A stretch of DNA of 64,000 bases. Origin: Phoebastria nigripes. Taxonomy: Eukaryota; Chordata; Aves; Procellariiformes; Diomedeidae. Below are positions 12,131 to 24,400 of this stretch, piece after piece. The position numbers and the translations under genes are program-made. How positions within the stretch are numbered: position 1 is the stretch's first letter; each line of letters starts with the position of its first letter. The stretch lies in NCBI GenBank assembly GCA_035582835.1, contig JAYKAV010000012.1:1701877-1765876 (forward strand), in the 5' to 3' direction. Under the pieces are notes generated by a model. The model had not been told where the DNA came from, ran no database searches, and was given only the letters and a program-made list of their open reading frames with translations.

Positions 12131-15100
12131 AACAGTTCTGACACCTCCAAACGCCGAGGCGCTCAGGGAATGTGCAGGTTGCCTGCTGCCACAAACACAG
12201 CATATTTTGGGGTTCTTGTGCTGTTCTTGTTGAATGAATAACTGCTCAACGGATTTAGCAAAATAATTTACCAGTGGTGAACTCCACTGTGATGGAGCCA
12301 AGGAACATTTAGTGGCCTTAACCTGAAGTTTTTGAAAATGGCTTTCAGGACTGATTTATAAGGGGTAATGGAGGGAGGAAGATGGAGCAGATCTGAACAG
12401 CCGGTCTCCACATGCATCCCAAGCGAGAGGGCACTCCCACAGTGCTTGTCTCACCATAAAACCCTGNACTCGAGGTAATGAAAATCGTATCTCCCTTCTG
12501 AAGGTCGACTGATCATCTTTCCTAATGCAGAAATCCCACCGTATGGCATCCGTCCTGCTGTAGGTATGCATGGGGAGCCACATCGCTGTGCCCGTGTATC
12601 AGCNTACGTGACGTGTGCTCGGGTCACACCGCGTGGGAGAGACGACAGAGCATCTGCCTCCTGGTGAGGTGCGTTTGGGCACGAGGTCTCACCCTGTCCC
12701 TTCCCATTCTGGGGCTTTCCCTGGCTCCAGCCACAGCGGGGAAGAGGACAACACATCTGACCAAACTTCTTCTCTGACATACAGAGGGGCAGGAGGAAGG
12801 CTGCCCAAGGTCCCTACATAGTCACCGGGGAGTAATAGGACTTCTGTAGACAAGGTCAAATGCCTCTTTTCCCCGTGCAGACCAGAGTGAGGGGACCCCA
12901 GCTTACGTATTTAGGTGCAGAGCCCGAATGGCTGGAGGTCCCCACGGAGAGCTGAGCCCAGCGTCTGTGCATGCTGCCTATCACGGACTCTTCTGCTGCA
13001 TCGTTTGGCAACGAGCCGTAGCACAGTCTTCAAGTGCTCGAGCTAGATCCCTGCCTTTCCACCAGCATCTGCGATGGGTCCTGGCACAGGAGACTGCTCA
13101 GTTTTTCCTAAATCTGGCTGAACCGTCTCCTGGGAAATGGGAGTCAGCTTGCTCGCTATCCTGCTTGCATCAATCCCAGAGTGGCAGGTGGGAAGTCAAA
13201 GTCCCTCTTTAGCTGAAGACATACAGAGGAGCTTTCATCCCCGAAATGTACAGGTTTTGAAAATTTCATGGGGGAAAAAAAGGATGTTTCCTTATAGGGG
13301 AAAAAAAAAGATAAAATTTAGTAAAACAAATTGGCTCCTCTGTGCCCTCTTTTCAGGTGCAGCCTTGAGGAGCTGGAAAAAGAAAGGAGGGAGAAATCCC
13401 AGCTGAAAAGGCCCTGTGTGGCATTTCAGGGCGGCCAGAGCCCGAGCGGTGCTCCCCGCGTCGCAGAGGGCTGCGCCGTGCCGCACGCGGTGCTCTGGCT
13501 GCGGGCACCCTCCCTGCGCTGCCCGGCTCCAAGCCACCGGTCTTGTGATTTCTTTTTTTTAATTCTTATTATTTCAGTCCCATGATTCTGTTTTCGCTGT
13601 TTCTAATTCTTTGCCTTGGGGAAGGGAGGCAGGGAACAGCACAGGATATGTACTGCTGTGGTTTTCTGGGTGTCGTGGGCCATAATCTGACATTTAACTG
13701 ACGAGGCATTGCCATCCAGGCTGCAGAAATCAGATTTTGTGATAAATGGCAGGTAGCGCAGTTCTCCTAACGAAGCTGTGTTTTCAGCAGAACTAGTGGT
13801 TTCACTTCTATTCATTTCACTGTTTCACTTCTTTCCTTCTCTCTATCCAAGCAGTGAAAATCAGTCAATCATCAGCCTAACAGCAGAAATTGTGGCATTG
13901 TATTCACTTCAGGGCAGTTGCTAAGACATCTTGGTGGAGTACAAGAATGTACTTGGCCAATGACAGGTAAAGATTAAATCCTGCATCATGCTGAGTTTCC
14001 AGAATTGAAGGGATTACATTATTTCTAGGTAATTTTAATGGCACTGAGAGATAGAGTTTTAAACTTACACGGTGCTTTTCATACTAAAAAGTCCCAGAGC
14101 ACTTTACTGGCAGCATTTGATACAGAAACTGTCCATAGAGATAAAATACGACAATTGAGTGATAGCACCGGCAATAAAAGTAAAGAAAAAACTTACATTC
14201 TGAACACCGGGGGAGGGGGGCATCTAGACAGACGTATGTATATATCTACCCATGTCATACACCCTTGTAAGAGACACCAGAACGAGCATTCGTTTCTAAA
14301 TTTCATCTGAAAGCAAGCTCAGAAATGCCTCCGTGCACCCACCTGACCCGTTGCTGACCTCCTCCTGTGCCAGCTTGCTCCGCTTCCCCATCTCACTTCC
14401 CCGTGGGACACGGGCGCTGGCGGTTCCCCCATGGACGGGCTGACCTGGAAGTCTCCCCTCCTCTGAGTCACCCTTCTCCTCCTCAGCTGCCCTTGGGACG
14501 TGGCCGGTATCAGGCTCTGGGGGTTTTCCAGGTCTCGCAATTGGAAAGAAACAAGATCGGACAGTGGTGGCAAGGGATGGTGGATCATGAATGTCCCATC
14601 GGTGATGTGGCTGTGCTCCTGCCTTGCCTGCCGCCTCCTGCCAGCCCTGGTGGCATCACTACAGCTCCATGGCAGCACTGAGTGGAGGATGCAATGCACA
14701 GGGAATGTTGTGCGTGAGCAAAAGTTGCCTCTTGAGCCAGCTGAGAAAATACCACAAATGGTTGGTTGTCCTGCGGTGGGGTGGGACGGAGGTCAGGCCT
14801 TCCTTTGGCCACCTGCATCTTGTTCTTAGTTGGGAGCTGGAGCCAGTGCCAGAGGCAGGAGTCCATTCCTGACACAGGAGTGCTATGTGTTTGCACGCTC
14901 TCCTGACCGAGGTTGAAGGCTATCGCTTCCACCGTGAGAGCTGAGCACCCGTCTGGCAGGGAGTATACGGCACAGGAGGAAGGTCGCTCCAACAGGGAGG
15001 TCGGTCTGTCTGTATGGAGGGCATGCATGTGCACCCATGTCTTCACAAAAACGCACCGCAGCTTCTCCTATCTTGGAGCCTGAGAGCATCACCGTTCAGG

Positions 15101-18100
15101 TGATTAGGAGAACACCGTTAGCTTTGGTTAAGCAACATCAGACATCTCGAAGCGGTCCCCATCGTTGCCCCAACTTTAACACATGCTGGGGTTACGCTTA
15201 AAGAGTTTGAGTGAGACCTGGGTGAGGCTGCAGCTCCAGCACACCACAGCTCATCTCCTGAAACTTTCTTCACCGCTTTTCTCAGGAACATGCAGAATGG
15301 AAATAGAAGCTCCTGCCAGGGCATTTCCATCCCAAATCAATAATGTTTGAGTAGTGGGAATGAGATGCCAAAAGAGTAGATTTTTTTAATTTTTTTTTTT
15401 CTGGAAAGTTGGCTGTGTGGATGTGTGATTTGGTAGTGGGTGTAGTGACCCCGGCACTGCACAGATTCATGCTCGGAAATGTTGCTGAGTGATTAATAAA
15501 ATGGCAGCCATGGCTGGCCGTAGGAGAGGCAAGAGCACCACTGAAGCAAACGCAGAATGTGCTTCAAAATTGTTTTCTGGTTAAAGGAGGTTTCAGCGTT
15601 TTCTTTGCAAACAGAAATAGAATTTATTTGTATTTAAAAAACCCATAAGAAAACCAACACTAAAGATCTCCCACTAACTTTCTGAGGAAGTTACTTTCTG
15701 ATGAAAATAGTTTGGTATCCAGAATACACAAGGATAAGCAGCTTGGAGGAGGTCACGGCAGTCAGCTGAACTGGTCCTGTTACTCAGCACTCTGACACGC
15801 TCCGAAAGGGGTTTCGCTGGAAATCTGGAGGAGGTTTCACGATGGAAGATCGGGCTAAATAAAGGTCTTCCACCTCCATAATTCCGGCAGCTGAATTTCA
15901 GCACAGTATCTAGTCACAGTGTGACACGGCTTCTCAGATTGAAGAGCTAACCTCAAACCTCTCTAATTTTGGTGACGCTGAGTTGCAGCCAAAATGATTA
16001 ATGGCGCAATCTCTGCTAAGGTGGGTTGTTCCTGAGGTCGCCTGCTTTGTATTTCCCCTGTACCTATCAGTGAAGATCATCTGAAAGGAGTCCTGGTTTT
16101 GGTTAGCTGACAGTGATAAAATTCATTTTTTAAAAATCTGTCTCCAGGAAGAGCCTTTTGCTGTGCGTTAGCACTGAGAGGGCTGAGGTGTGGACGGTGG
16201 CAAAGCCACAGCACCAGACTGTCCGGCACAGCACCGTGATTTCCAGTGAAACTGGGGTTGCCAGAGGCATTGAGCCGGTCATGTCATGCTCTGGGCATCC
16301 TGACAGCTCCTCACTGCTGGCTGGGAACAATACCAGTGTTCCCATGGGATGGCTAGTGTATTTTAGTATTTCCGATGAGTTTTTAAAGAGTAGCCAAAAT
16401 TGACAGGCTTCAGCCAGCTGTTATGCCATGGGATGTTTTATTTCCATGTGCGGTTCCTAATTCCCTGCTGCCTCGGTACAGTTATCAGTGGGAACTGGCC
16501 CAGATGCCCCCGAGCGCTGCAGAGCTCGCCTGCTGCCAGGGCTTTGGTGCTCCCAACGTTGGGCTGTGCAGCCGAGAGCACAAATAGTACAGGGGCTGAG
16601 AAAGGGTTAATGAGGGCAGGAGCTGGTAACAGGGCTGGTCCCTGGAAGGGAATGCTGTTTGTGGGGGAAGAGGAAAGCCGGTCTGGGGCGTAGGAGAGAC
16701 TTGGAGGGTCGTTACTCTAATCAGAAGAGATTAGGAGAGCGGGGCAGGCAGGCGATGTCCGATCTTCTGGCTCAGGTTTTCAAAGGGAGTTGCTCTTGAG
16801 GAGGGCTTCCTCTGGGAGGAAGAGAAAAAGAGACATGGAAACGATCCAAACCCTCTGCTGAGAAAGAGGGTGAGGCCAGACAGGATTGATTTGGGACTTT
16901 ATTTGGCTGTGCTTGGAATTGCCTTGGCCTGGGGAAGCACCGGGAGCCGGAGGATGAAGATAACCTGTGGGCAGAGGGTGCTGGCTGGAGCCAGGCCCCG
17001 GGCTGCCGACGGGAGGGTGAATCACCTATCCACACCTGCAGAAAGCACCTTGCTGGCTGGAGTCATAGCAATCTTTGCTGAACTGTGCTTTTTTTTGATG
17101 TGAATAGGAAATTACTTCTGCAGCTGAGTCTTTGTGGGCACAGGGCTATAAAAGGCACTGCCATTTTACATACCACATTTTAGCTTGAGAGAGAGGAAGG
17201 AGGCTTTGCTAATACAGTCACATAGTTAATAAGCAAATATATGTGGCTCCATAGGGCTTGAATAACTTTTGGAAGCAAAGTAGTTAGGAGGGCTGAGTCC
17301 TTTGCCTGCTCTAAATGACTAAAAATAATTGTTTTTATTTCACTTACGAAGTCACAGAGCCCAAATGTTTCTGTATAACATACCTGACTCCGGCTTGTTG
17401 TCTTTGTAGCTCATAAGGAATGAACCTGGTGCAGTCGTCTCCTGGATGCATCAGTTGCCCTTGGGCCTGGACTCCACTGACTTTTCTTACAGGTTTCTGT
17501 GTGTGCCTGCTTGCACAGCTTGCTCTGGCTGGGGGAAGACTTGGAAAGCCTGAAACCTGCAGCCTCTTGCTGCGGGAAAGAGCAATGAGAAAAAGAGATT
17601 GCTGTAGTGCAATCGCGGTTACAGCCTGCGCTACGCAGGGGTCAGGCGGGATGAACGTGAGGGGCTTTTCTGGCTTCAACAGCGATGAAACCCANCGGGT
17701 GGGCTGGCCTGCGGCAGCCGTGAGTGAAAGCCGAGGGGGCCCCATTTCCATGACAGCGTATCATAAGGGTGTGATTCAGTGGCTTTCTAGAAATGCGAGG
17801 ATCTAAAAGAAGTAAAGAAGGAAGCTTTCCTTCTCTGTCTCATTCTACATTAAGAAATAAGGCAACTTGGGTTCTCCCTTTAGGGAAGAGGGAAATTTGG
17901 CACAAAAAAGCCCCTCCCTACCTCCACACATCTCTGTACCACATGTCTCCGCTTCACTATTCACTTGTTTTGACATAAAGTACTTTCCCAAAAAAATATT
18001 AGTCACAACTTTGGCTTCAACCAGCCAACTCTTAACCTTCCTCAAAACAGTTTGAAATGGGTGACGTTAGTGATGTGTGATGGCGATGGGTAGGGGTGGG

Positions 18101-18353
18101 TGGATTTAGCGTCTGTGGAAGGTTCTGCATCGACGTTTGGGAGCCCAAAACCTGCCGCCTGCCTGGGCTGGTGCGGGCTGTGGTAGGGGAGTCCTGAAGG
18201 ACCTGCCAGCAGATCAGAGGGTCTTTGGTGGGTCCCTTGAATAAAACAAACTGTGAGGATGGAAAACCAGAACACCTGGTAGTAGCATCGTGGGGATGCT
18301 TATGTGAGTTTTGTCACGGGAAGCCGGAGTGATGACTACTATGTAAAGTTGAC
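12131..18353. other. Non-coding DNA upstream of BHLHE40
   Basis: No gene is recognised. A stretch at 14060-14105 (GTGCTTTTCATACTAAAAAGTCCCAGAGCACTTTAC) resembles the inverted GCGCTTTTCA/AAAGCACTTTAC motif near the 3' end of several ancient amniote SINE/LINE families, but it is too short to assign. Overlapping opposite-strand frames around 14.3-15.0 kb are not supported as coding. Confidence 0.55.
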
Positions 18354-18405
18354 TAATCCACATTGATGGGAGTCAGATTTGAACTAGCTGCCTAAAATCC
18401 TGTTT
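18354..18405. repeat. Possible decayed palindromic amniote repeat (copy 3)
   Basis: ATTGATGGGAGTCAGATTTGA, then ACTAGCTGCCTAAAATCCTG, follows the order of 'TTGATGGGAGTTAGGTGCC...TAGGCACCTAAATACCT' in the same family as the copies at 11297 and 47614. The match is weaker than at the other copies. Confidence 0.35.
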
Positions 18406-21364
18406 CTGAGCTGCTTTCGAGCTGCTGCTTTATCAAGCAGTTCAGCACCAAGGGGAAGAAAAAAACCAAGTGGCATGTTGGATCAGATACAGGTTCCCAA
18501 GAGTTCCTGGGAAGGAAGGGGCAAGGAATGTTTGGGTTAGACAGAGCTGTAAAATTATATTCCAGGCCTGTAGCAGCTGCACATGCAAGCAAGCTTGCAG
18601 TCGCTGTGGGATCCAGAATGAAATGAGCCCTGCCATCCCTCGTGCTTCCTCAAGCAATTATTACATGTGTTGCACCCTAATGAGAACCTGCTCCATTTTC
18701 TTCTCCCTCCACTCTGCTGCTCTTTCCTCATGGCTGCTTCTTCAGAGCTCTTCTTTGTAAAACCCATCTGGCAAAGGGCTTGTATTTTATTTTAAAAAAA
18801 GGAGAAATCTTTGGAAATTAGTAGTTTCGCTGTGCGTTATTATGCTTATAATCCTCTAATCTGGTAATAAGTCTCTAATCATAGCCATGCAGAATGATGA
18901 GCAGAGCCAGCCCAGAAAGGTGTCCCTCCGGGTTTCCCAGGCGCAGCAGCCACAGCATGCCCTGATGGACCATTGATTCCATGGCTGGTCCCCAGGAAAG
19001 GCAGGGAGAAGACGGACCTTCCAGCAGCAGCAGTAAGGACCTTAGTGAGACTCTGTACNGACATAAATACGAAATCAGCAATTCCCAGCAATGACATCAG
19101 ACCGAAGGAACGTGACCATGTACCGATAATGTAAAGCCATTCTTAAAACAGAGTCAAACATGGATCATTGGTGAGAAACCCCTGAAATAAGAGATGTTAC
19201 CATGAGCAGCTCGGGGTGGTTGCTGCACGACGGTGCCGTTGTGGACAGCAGGGCAATGCGGGCCACAGATTTTAATGCATTATCCTGGTTCAAATTTTCT
19301 CAGTGTAACAGAGGAAGGAGGACAGTCCGAGGGGTCCCGGCCCAGCGTTCAGATAGGTGGTAAGACCGTGTTTTACAGATGTGAAGGATGTCAGGATGTT
19401 TCAGCTGACCAGCCCCTTCCACCAGCTGTAGTAGACAGAAACTGTAAGACATTAAGATTAAAAAAAATGCTTGTAAGGAAAAAAAAAAGTAAATAAAGCC
19501 CAGGTATGTGCTGGGGTGGCAGACCCTGCTTCCAGACTCTGTGCACAGCCTGTGATGGCAGCTTGGGGACGGTTAGACACCCAGAACGGGCGTTCGAGCT
19601 ATGAGGAGCAGCCGGAGCAGGAGCCCTGCGGGTCGCCGGCACTGCTGCATGGTGCTCCAGGCAAGGTCCGCGGCAGCAGCGATGCTGAGCCTGCGGCGGT
19701 TGTAAAGGAGCCTTGTCAGCCCTGGGAAGAAGTGGTTTTCTACAGAGAAGGAACCGCTGGCTGTGCTCCCAGGGTAGGGGGGATGAGGGACAGCAGCTCA
19801 GGGCTGGACCCAGGGGCCGGGGGGTGCAGGGGGGTGTCTCTGCAGAGTGTGCCCTCACGGGAGGAGACAGCCCCGGTCTGAGTGGGAGTTCGTGTGATAA
19901 TCTCTGTACTGTGGTGTTCTGGCATAACGCAGGGCTCTACAAAAGCTGATTTCTCTTAGCCTAAGCTAAACCCTGCAATGTCTATGCTGCATTAGTATGT
20001 GCACAGAAAGAGGAGGGAAAAAGGAAAACCATTCGAGAAGTATGTTTATAAATAGCAATTTATCTTGACAACCCCATCTTTCCCCCAAAAAGTCAGGAGA
20101 AAACAACAAATACCATCCCTTTGCTAGGGATACTTTCCGCTCAGGAGCATTTTTCAAGGCTGTCTCTTGTGCAAAAGCGTTAGCAGGATGCAGAGGAAGG
20201 TGCAGTCTGTGAGCGAGGCCCTTCCAGCCCCTAATTACAACCTGCTGCTCTCGGGGCTTCTGCCCAGCCCGCTCCCGTAACAGGATTTTTCCCACTTCCA
20301 ACACTGCAAAGAGGCAAATCAGTGCAAATATGCAGCTTGCCGAGTGCAGCGCGTGGTGCCGAGCCACACCTTTAAAAAAAAAAAAAGGGACTTCCAGATT
20401 CTTAGATTTGAAAGATCACAGTAGCTAATTGGGTTCTGCATAGCCTGGCTTCCCGGGCAGGGAAGCCGCCCGTCTGCAAGGGCTGGTGGCCAGTCGGGCA
20501 ACTGGTCATTCCCACCCTTCTGCACCCTATTAAAAAGACTGTATCTTTACATCATGCCACCCTTCCAGATTGCAAGGTGGTGGCAAGAGATACCTTGCTC
20601 TCAGCAGAGCCGAGCCCTGAGTAAACCCCTGGTAAGCACCATGGAAAGGAGATGGGAGTAGATCTGGCTTAGGTTAGAAATGGGTTATGTTCTCGAAAGC
20701 ACTGCAGACTCGGTCCCAGTGTAGGAGAGGTGGACGGGACAGGTTCCCCGTGAGGGTGATAGGGAAAGCCGAAATGTGAGCCCCGACAGGCAAACTGGAG
20801 TTGGGGATGTCTTCACTCAGTGCCGTAGCTGGCTCAGAGATCCTGGGGAAAGCTCCAAGCCTTGGGAAGCGAGGGACTAGAAATGCAGAGTAGGGTAAGA
20901 TGAAAATGAGACAAAGTCATCACTTCCCAAAACCTTCACAGTGAAGGAAACACCTCCCACTGTCTGGAGGATCCATGGGAATATTATAATATTTCTTCCA
21001 AAAACATGACTGGGTGGATACAAAATTACTGACGCAGACACAAGCAGCTAATTGAATTCATACGTAGAAGCCCTGGACACCATATGGCCTCAATAAAACG
21101 TGGGTCCGTAGCTGTTTCTTAGCAGATGGTTATTCATTTTCATAATCTTAAATCAAAAGATCATTTTTATATCTGGAGATCAAAGGCACTTAATGTCTCC
21201 TTGGTCGAGGTTTATAAAACGAAACCTCTGTCCTCTGTTTTGGCGTTACGTGCGAGGCAGACGGGGGTTTTCCCCTGAAACCTTTGCAGAGGCTCTGGGC
21301 AACCACATCTGGGCAGCAGCTGCAGATGTTCGCAGCTCTTCAGGGCTGGGACTTTATTTTCATT
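18406..21364. other. Non-coding DNA upstream of BHLHE40
   Basis: No gene or repeat is recognised. An A/T-rich block at 18781-18890 (TTTTATTTTAAAAAAAGG through TAATAAGTCTCTAATC) stands out from its GC-richer surroundings. The frames at 19391-19881 on both strands are complementary overlaps without family resemblance. Confidence 0.55.
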
Positions 21365-21465
21365 ATACAGACATACAGTTTATAAAATCAGAAGGGACAG
21401 TTGTAATGAGCTTGTGTGGTCATTTATGGTTCCCCAGGTTATTGGGATATAGGCCATGCGAATAT
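21365..21465 (+). repeat. Possible CR1-like LINE relic
   Basis: TTATAAAATCAGAAGGGACAGTTGTAATGAGCTTGTGTGGTC, followed after 30 nt by GGATATAGGCCATGCGAATATTTT, resembles the CR1 pattern 'GGCCAGAAGGGACCATTGTGATCATCTAGTCTGACC...AACACAGGCCATAGAATTT'. CR1 is the dominant LINE of birds. The copy is short and diverged, with no ORF and no clear 3' octamer. Confidence 0.4.
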
Positions 21466-24400
21466 TTTGTGATGAAANTATTCTTTTTCCCTTAGAAAAA
21501 AATGCTCATAGCACCGTCTGACCTCTCAGATCCCATACTCAGCCCCACAAAGTGGTTGTGTGAGGCCAACGCTGGCATCCCCGTGGGAGGTGAACCCGCA
21601 GAGGTACAAGGCAAGTCTCGGACTCCTCTTCAGCTGTGTGCGAGAGGGTGGGTGAGTGTTCGCCTCTGAGGCTGCACGTCAGTGCTGCTCTGCCGGCAGC
21701 CAGTGCAGGGGAGGAGAAGGGGGCGAGATGCATTTACATGGAAAGTACTTCCACACCCACCAAAAAACCTCTAGGATAGGCATGATCTTTGCCACCTAAG
21801 AATGAAAGGTGTGTGGTTACTCAGAGCACCGTAGGTACAGGTTGCAACAAATTGAGTCCTGTAGCCTGTTAATAAACCTAATTTTTGCAGCGGCTACCTG
21901 CTGGCTGATGCGCAGTTCTCATCGGCGTGAAGGTGTAACCGAAACGCACCTCCTCTCCTACGAACCCACACTGCCGGAGTGCTCTTTGCATTTCAAACAC
22001 TGATGCATGCGGTTAATATTTGNGCCACGATCAGCAGGCATCTCCGAGAAGAGAACGAGCACTTCCCTGCCATCGTGCGGGTTTTGCCTGCCAGCCTCGC
22101 CGCCTCGGCTGCAATATGGAAATGATCCTCCCCAGCAGACAGCAGAGTCCCACCTCGGTTCCCATTCACCTGGAGATGAAAGTGCTCTGGCTGCCAGTGT
22201 AGGCGGGGCAAAACTATTTAAAAACCTCATTAGAGAAAGTATTTGGGGAAGACAGCAACACTCTCAGTTGTGGTTTGCTCCAGGACTTCTCAGCCAGATC
22301 ACTTCTGATACAGAGGGAAGGGCACTATGAGAGACATTCCTGTCAACTAGTACTTCTCGTAGGGATGCCTTGGGTGTACTTTGCCTTTTTCTCTGTCCTG
22401 GTGGGCTGTATTTTCTATGTAAATACGGGCACGTTCCCCTCCAGGTGCTGTTTAGGCGAGGAGCCTGACTGCAGCATGGCATCAGGGCTGCCGTGCGGCG
22501 TGGAGTGGTCCTGTTTCGCGCCGGAGGAACGCAGTCAGCAAAAACTGTGTGTAATCTTGATTAGACGCAAATCCACCGTGAATATTTCCTATTCCATTTA
22601 ATTCCTGTTTGTGCTTATTTCAGCTGAATTTGCAGCAGGAGTAATGCCCAAGCCGCATCTGGCTCGTGATGCACATGGGATCAGACCGGGAGTTTGGGAG
22701 GAGGTGGATCTGGATTCAGAGGTTTGGCTTCTTATTTAGAAAATGACTGGTTACATTCTCCCACGGCTGCTCCAGACTACCCCAGAGCTTAATGATACTC
22801 ACATCCAAGTGTTTTTTAAGTCTGCATGACTAGGAAACAATCATCTCGAGTGTATGGTTTGTCTGGCCTGTTCCGAAGGGGCCCGTGCACCTGCATTTCC
22901 CCTACCGCCTGTGTTTTCTTTGCATCGCATTTATTCACGGGGGTCAAATGTTTGTTAACTACTAGCGAGCTAGAGTGCCAATAAGCCCTCTTCCTCTCCC
23001 AACATAGTCAGCCATCCGCACACCTTAAGCAGCCCCACGTTAATCAGGACAACTGCAGCCCTCAGCCAGCCGTGGGGGCTTGATCCCGTACGATCGCACA
23101 AGCCTACAAAGACCAGGCTGGGCTNAGCAAGTCCACATGCAATATATGGGCTTGTTCCCCCTTATCTCCAGCCACGGGAGCTGATGGTCTCCTTGCAGAA
23201 GTTCAGCTGGGTTCTCCATGGCACTACTTGAGCCGCCTGCCAGGTTTTGTCCCAGCCAGCTTCCCACGCTGAACTGCTGCGCTCTTCACCTCTGCCACGA
23301 GCCCTGACAAACAGCCTTTGCTCTGCCGCTGCTGCTAATGATATTTACGGTTTGAACCAAGTCCCCCTGAACTGATCAACAGGCATGCCACGAGCACGCA
23401 GATCGCGCAGACCTTGTCCAGCAGGCTCAGGCTCAGAGGTCAAGGTTTAACTCATCTGTGTCCTGACATGAACTGTAGGAGGAACAAACTCCCGGTCCCT
23501 TCTTCTGCCTGTTCTGGCTTTATTTTATTATTATTTTTGGGGTGTGTGTGTAATTTTTTAAATCCAGTTAGCAAGTTCAGAATACTTTTTATGTTAATAT
23601 TTGACTCAGATGTAATGTAGTTTAGCCCTGTAGCTGTTGTTACCTGCATCCCCCAGAAAGAACAAAATCTCCCTAGACTATGGGCCCCGGTGGTATTGAT
23701 TCCTGCTGGGGTACGTGGACGCCAGCGAAAAATAAATAATGCTGTAGTTAAAAGGTGTGGTATTTTCTAAGTCGTAGATCTAAAGGCACCCTACTTTCTT
23801 TGCTTTGCATACTTGCAGAGCACCATCCTTTCTGCTTTTCAGATATGAAAGCCGAAGCAGAGAGACATCTGATGAGGCCTCATCGCTGACTCACTGTTTG
23901 ATGTTAAGCAGAAGGAGGAATGTGATCAGATACCATTGTGCAAAGCATCCACCAGACAACTCTGTCACTCGGGAGGAGAAGCAACTCCTGCTCCTGAGCA
24001 GGATGGGTTGGCAGCCCAGCTGTCCTGCCCACAGCTGGCTCCCTGCCGTCTTCAAACGGGGTGGGTAACCCCTCGCCGTCCCCTGCCCCACCTGAGCTCT
24101 GCAGAAGCCACACAGCCCGGGCACAGCAGCAGGGGACAGGTAACGTTGCCTTTGAAATCGCTCTTATGCCATGTGCAGACAGAAGTTCAGGGCTCTGCTC
24201 GTGCTAGCAGGGTCAGGCTGCAGCTGGGCGTGCATGGGTGTGCACGGGTGTGCACGCCTGGAGTTCTTTCTCACGAGATGGTGCAACCAGCCGGCGGGGA
24301 ACTGGTTAAACAGCATGAGCTCCTTGGCTGCCTGGGTTTGGCTGGCGGTGCGAGGCAGGGCAGGATGTCACCAGGAAGCCGGCATGTTTTATTAAACAGA

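Noticed and set aside
13570..13600. CATGATTCTGTTTT as a CR1 3' terminal octamer
   Set aside because: There is a single imperfect octamer with no repeated ATTCTRTG tail and no recognisable CR1 body upstream.
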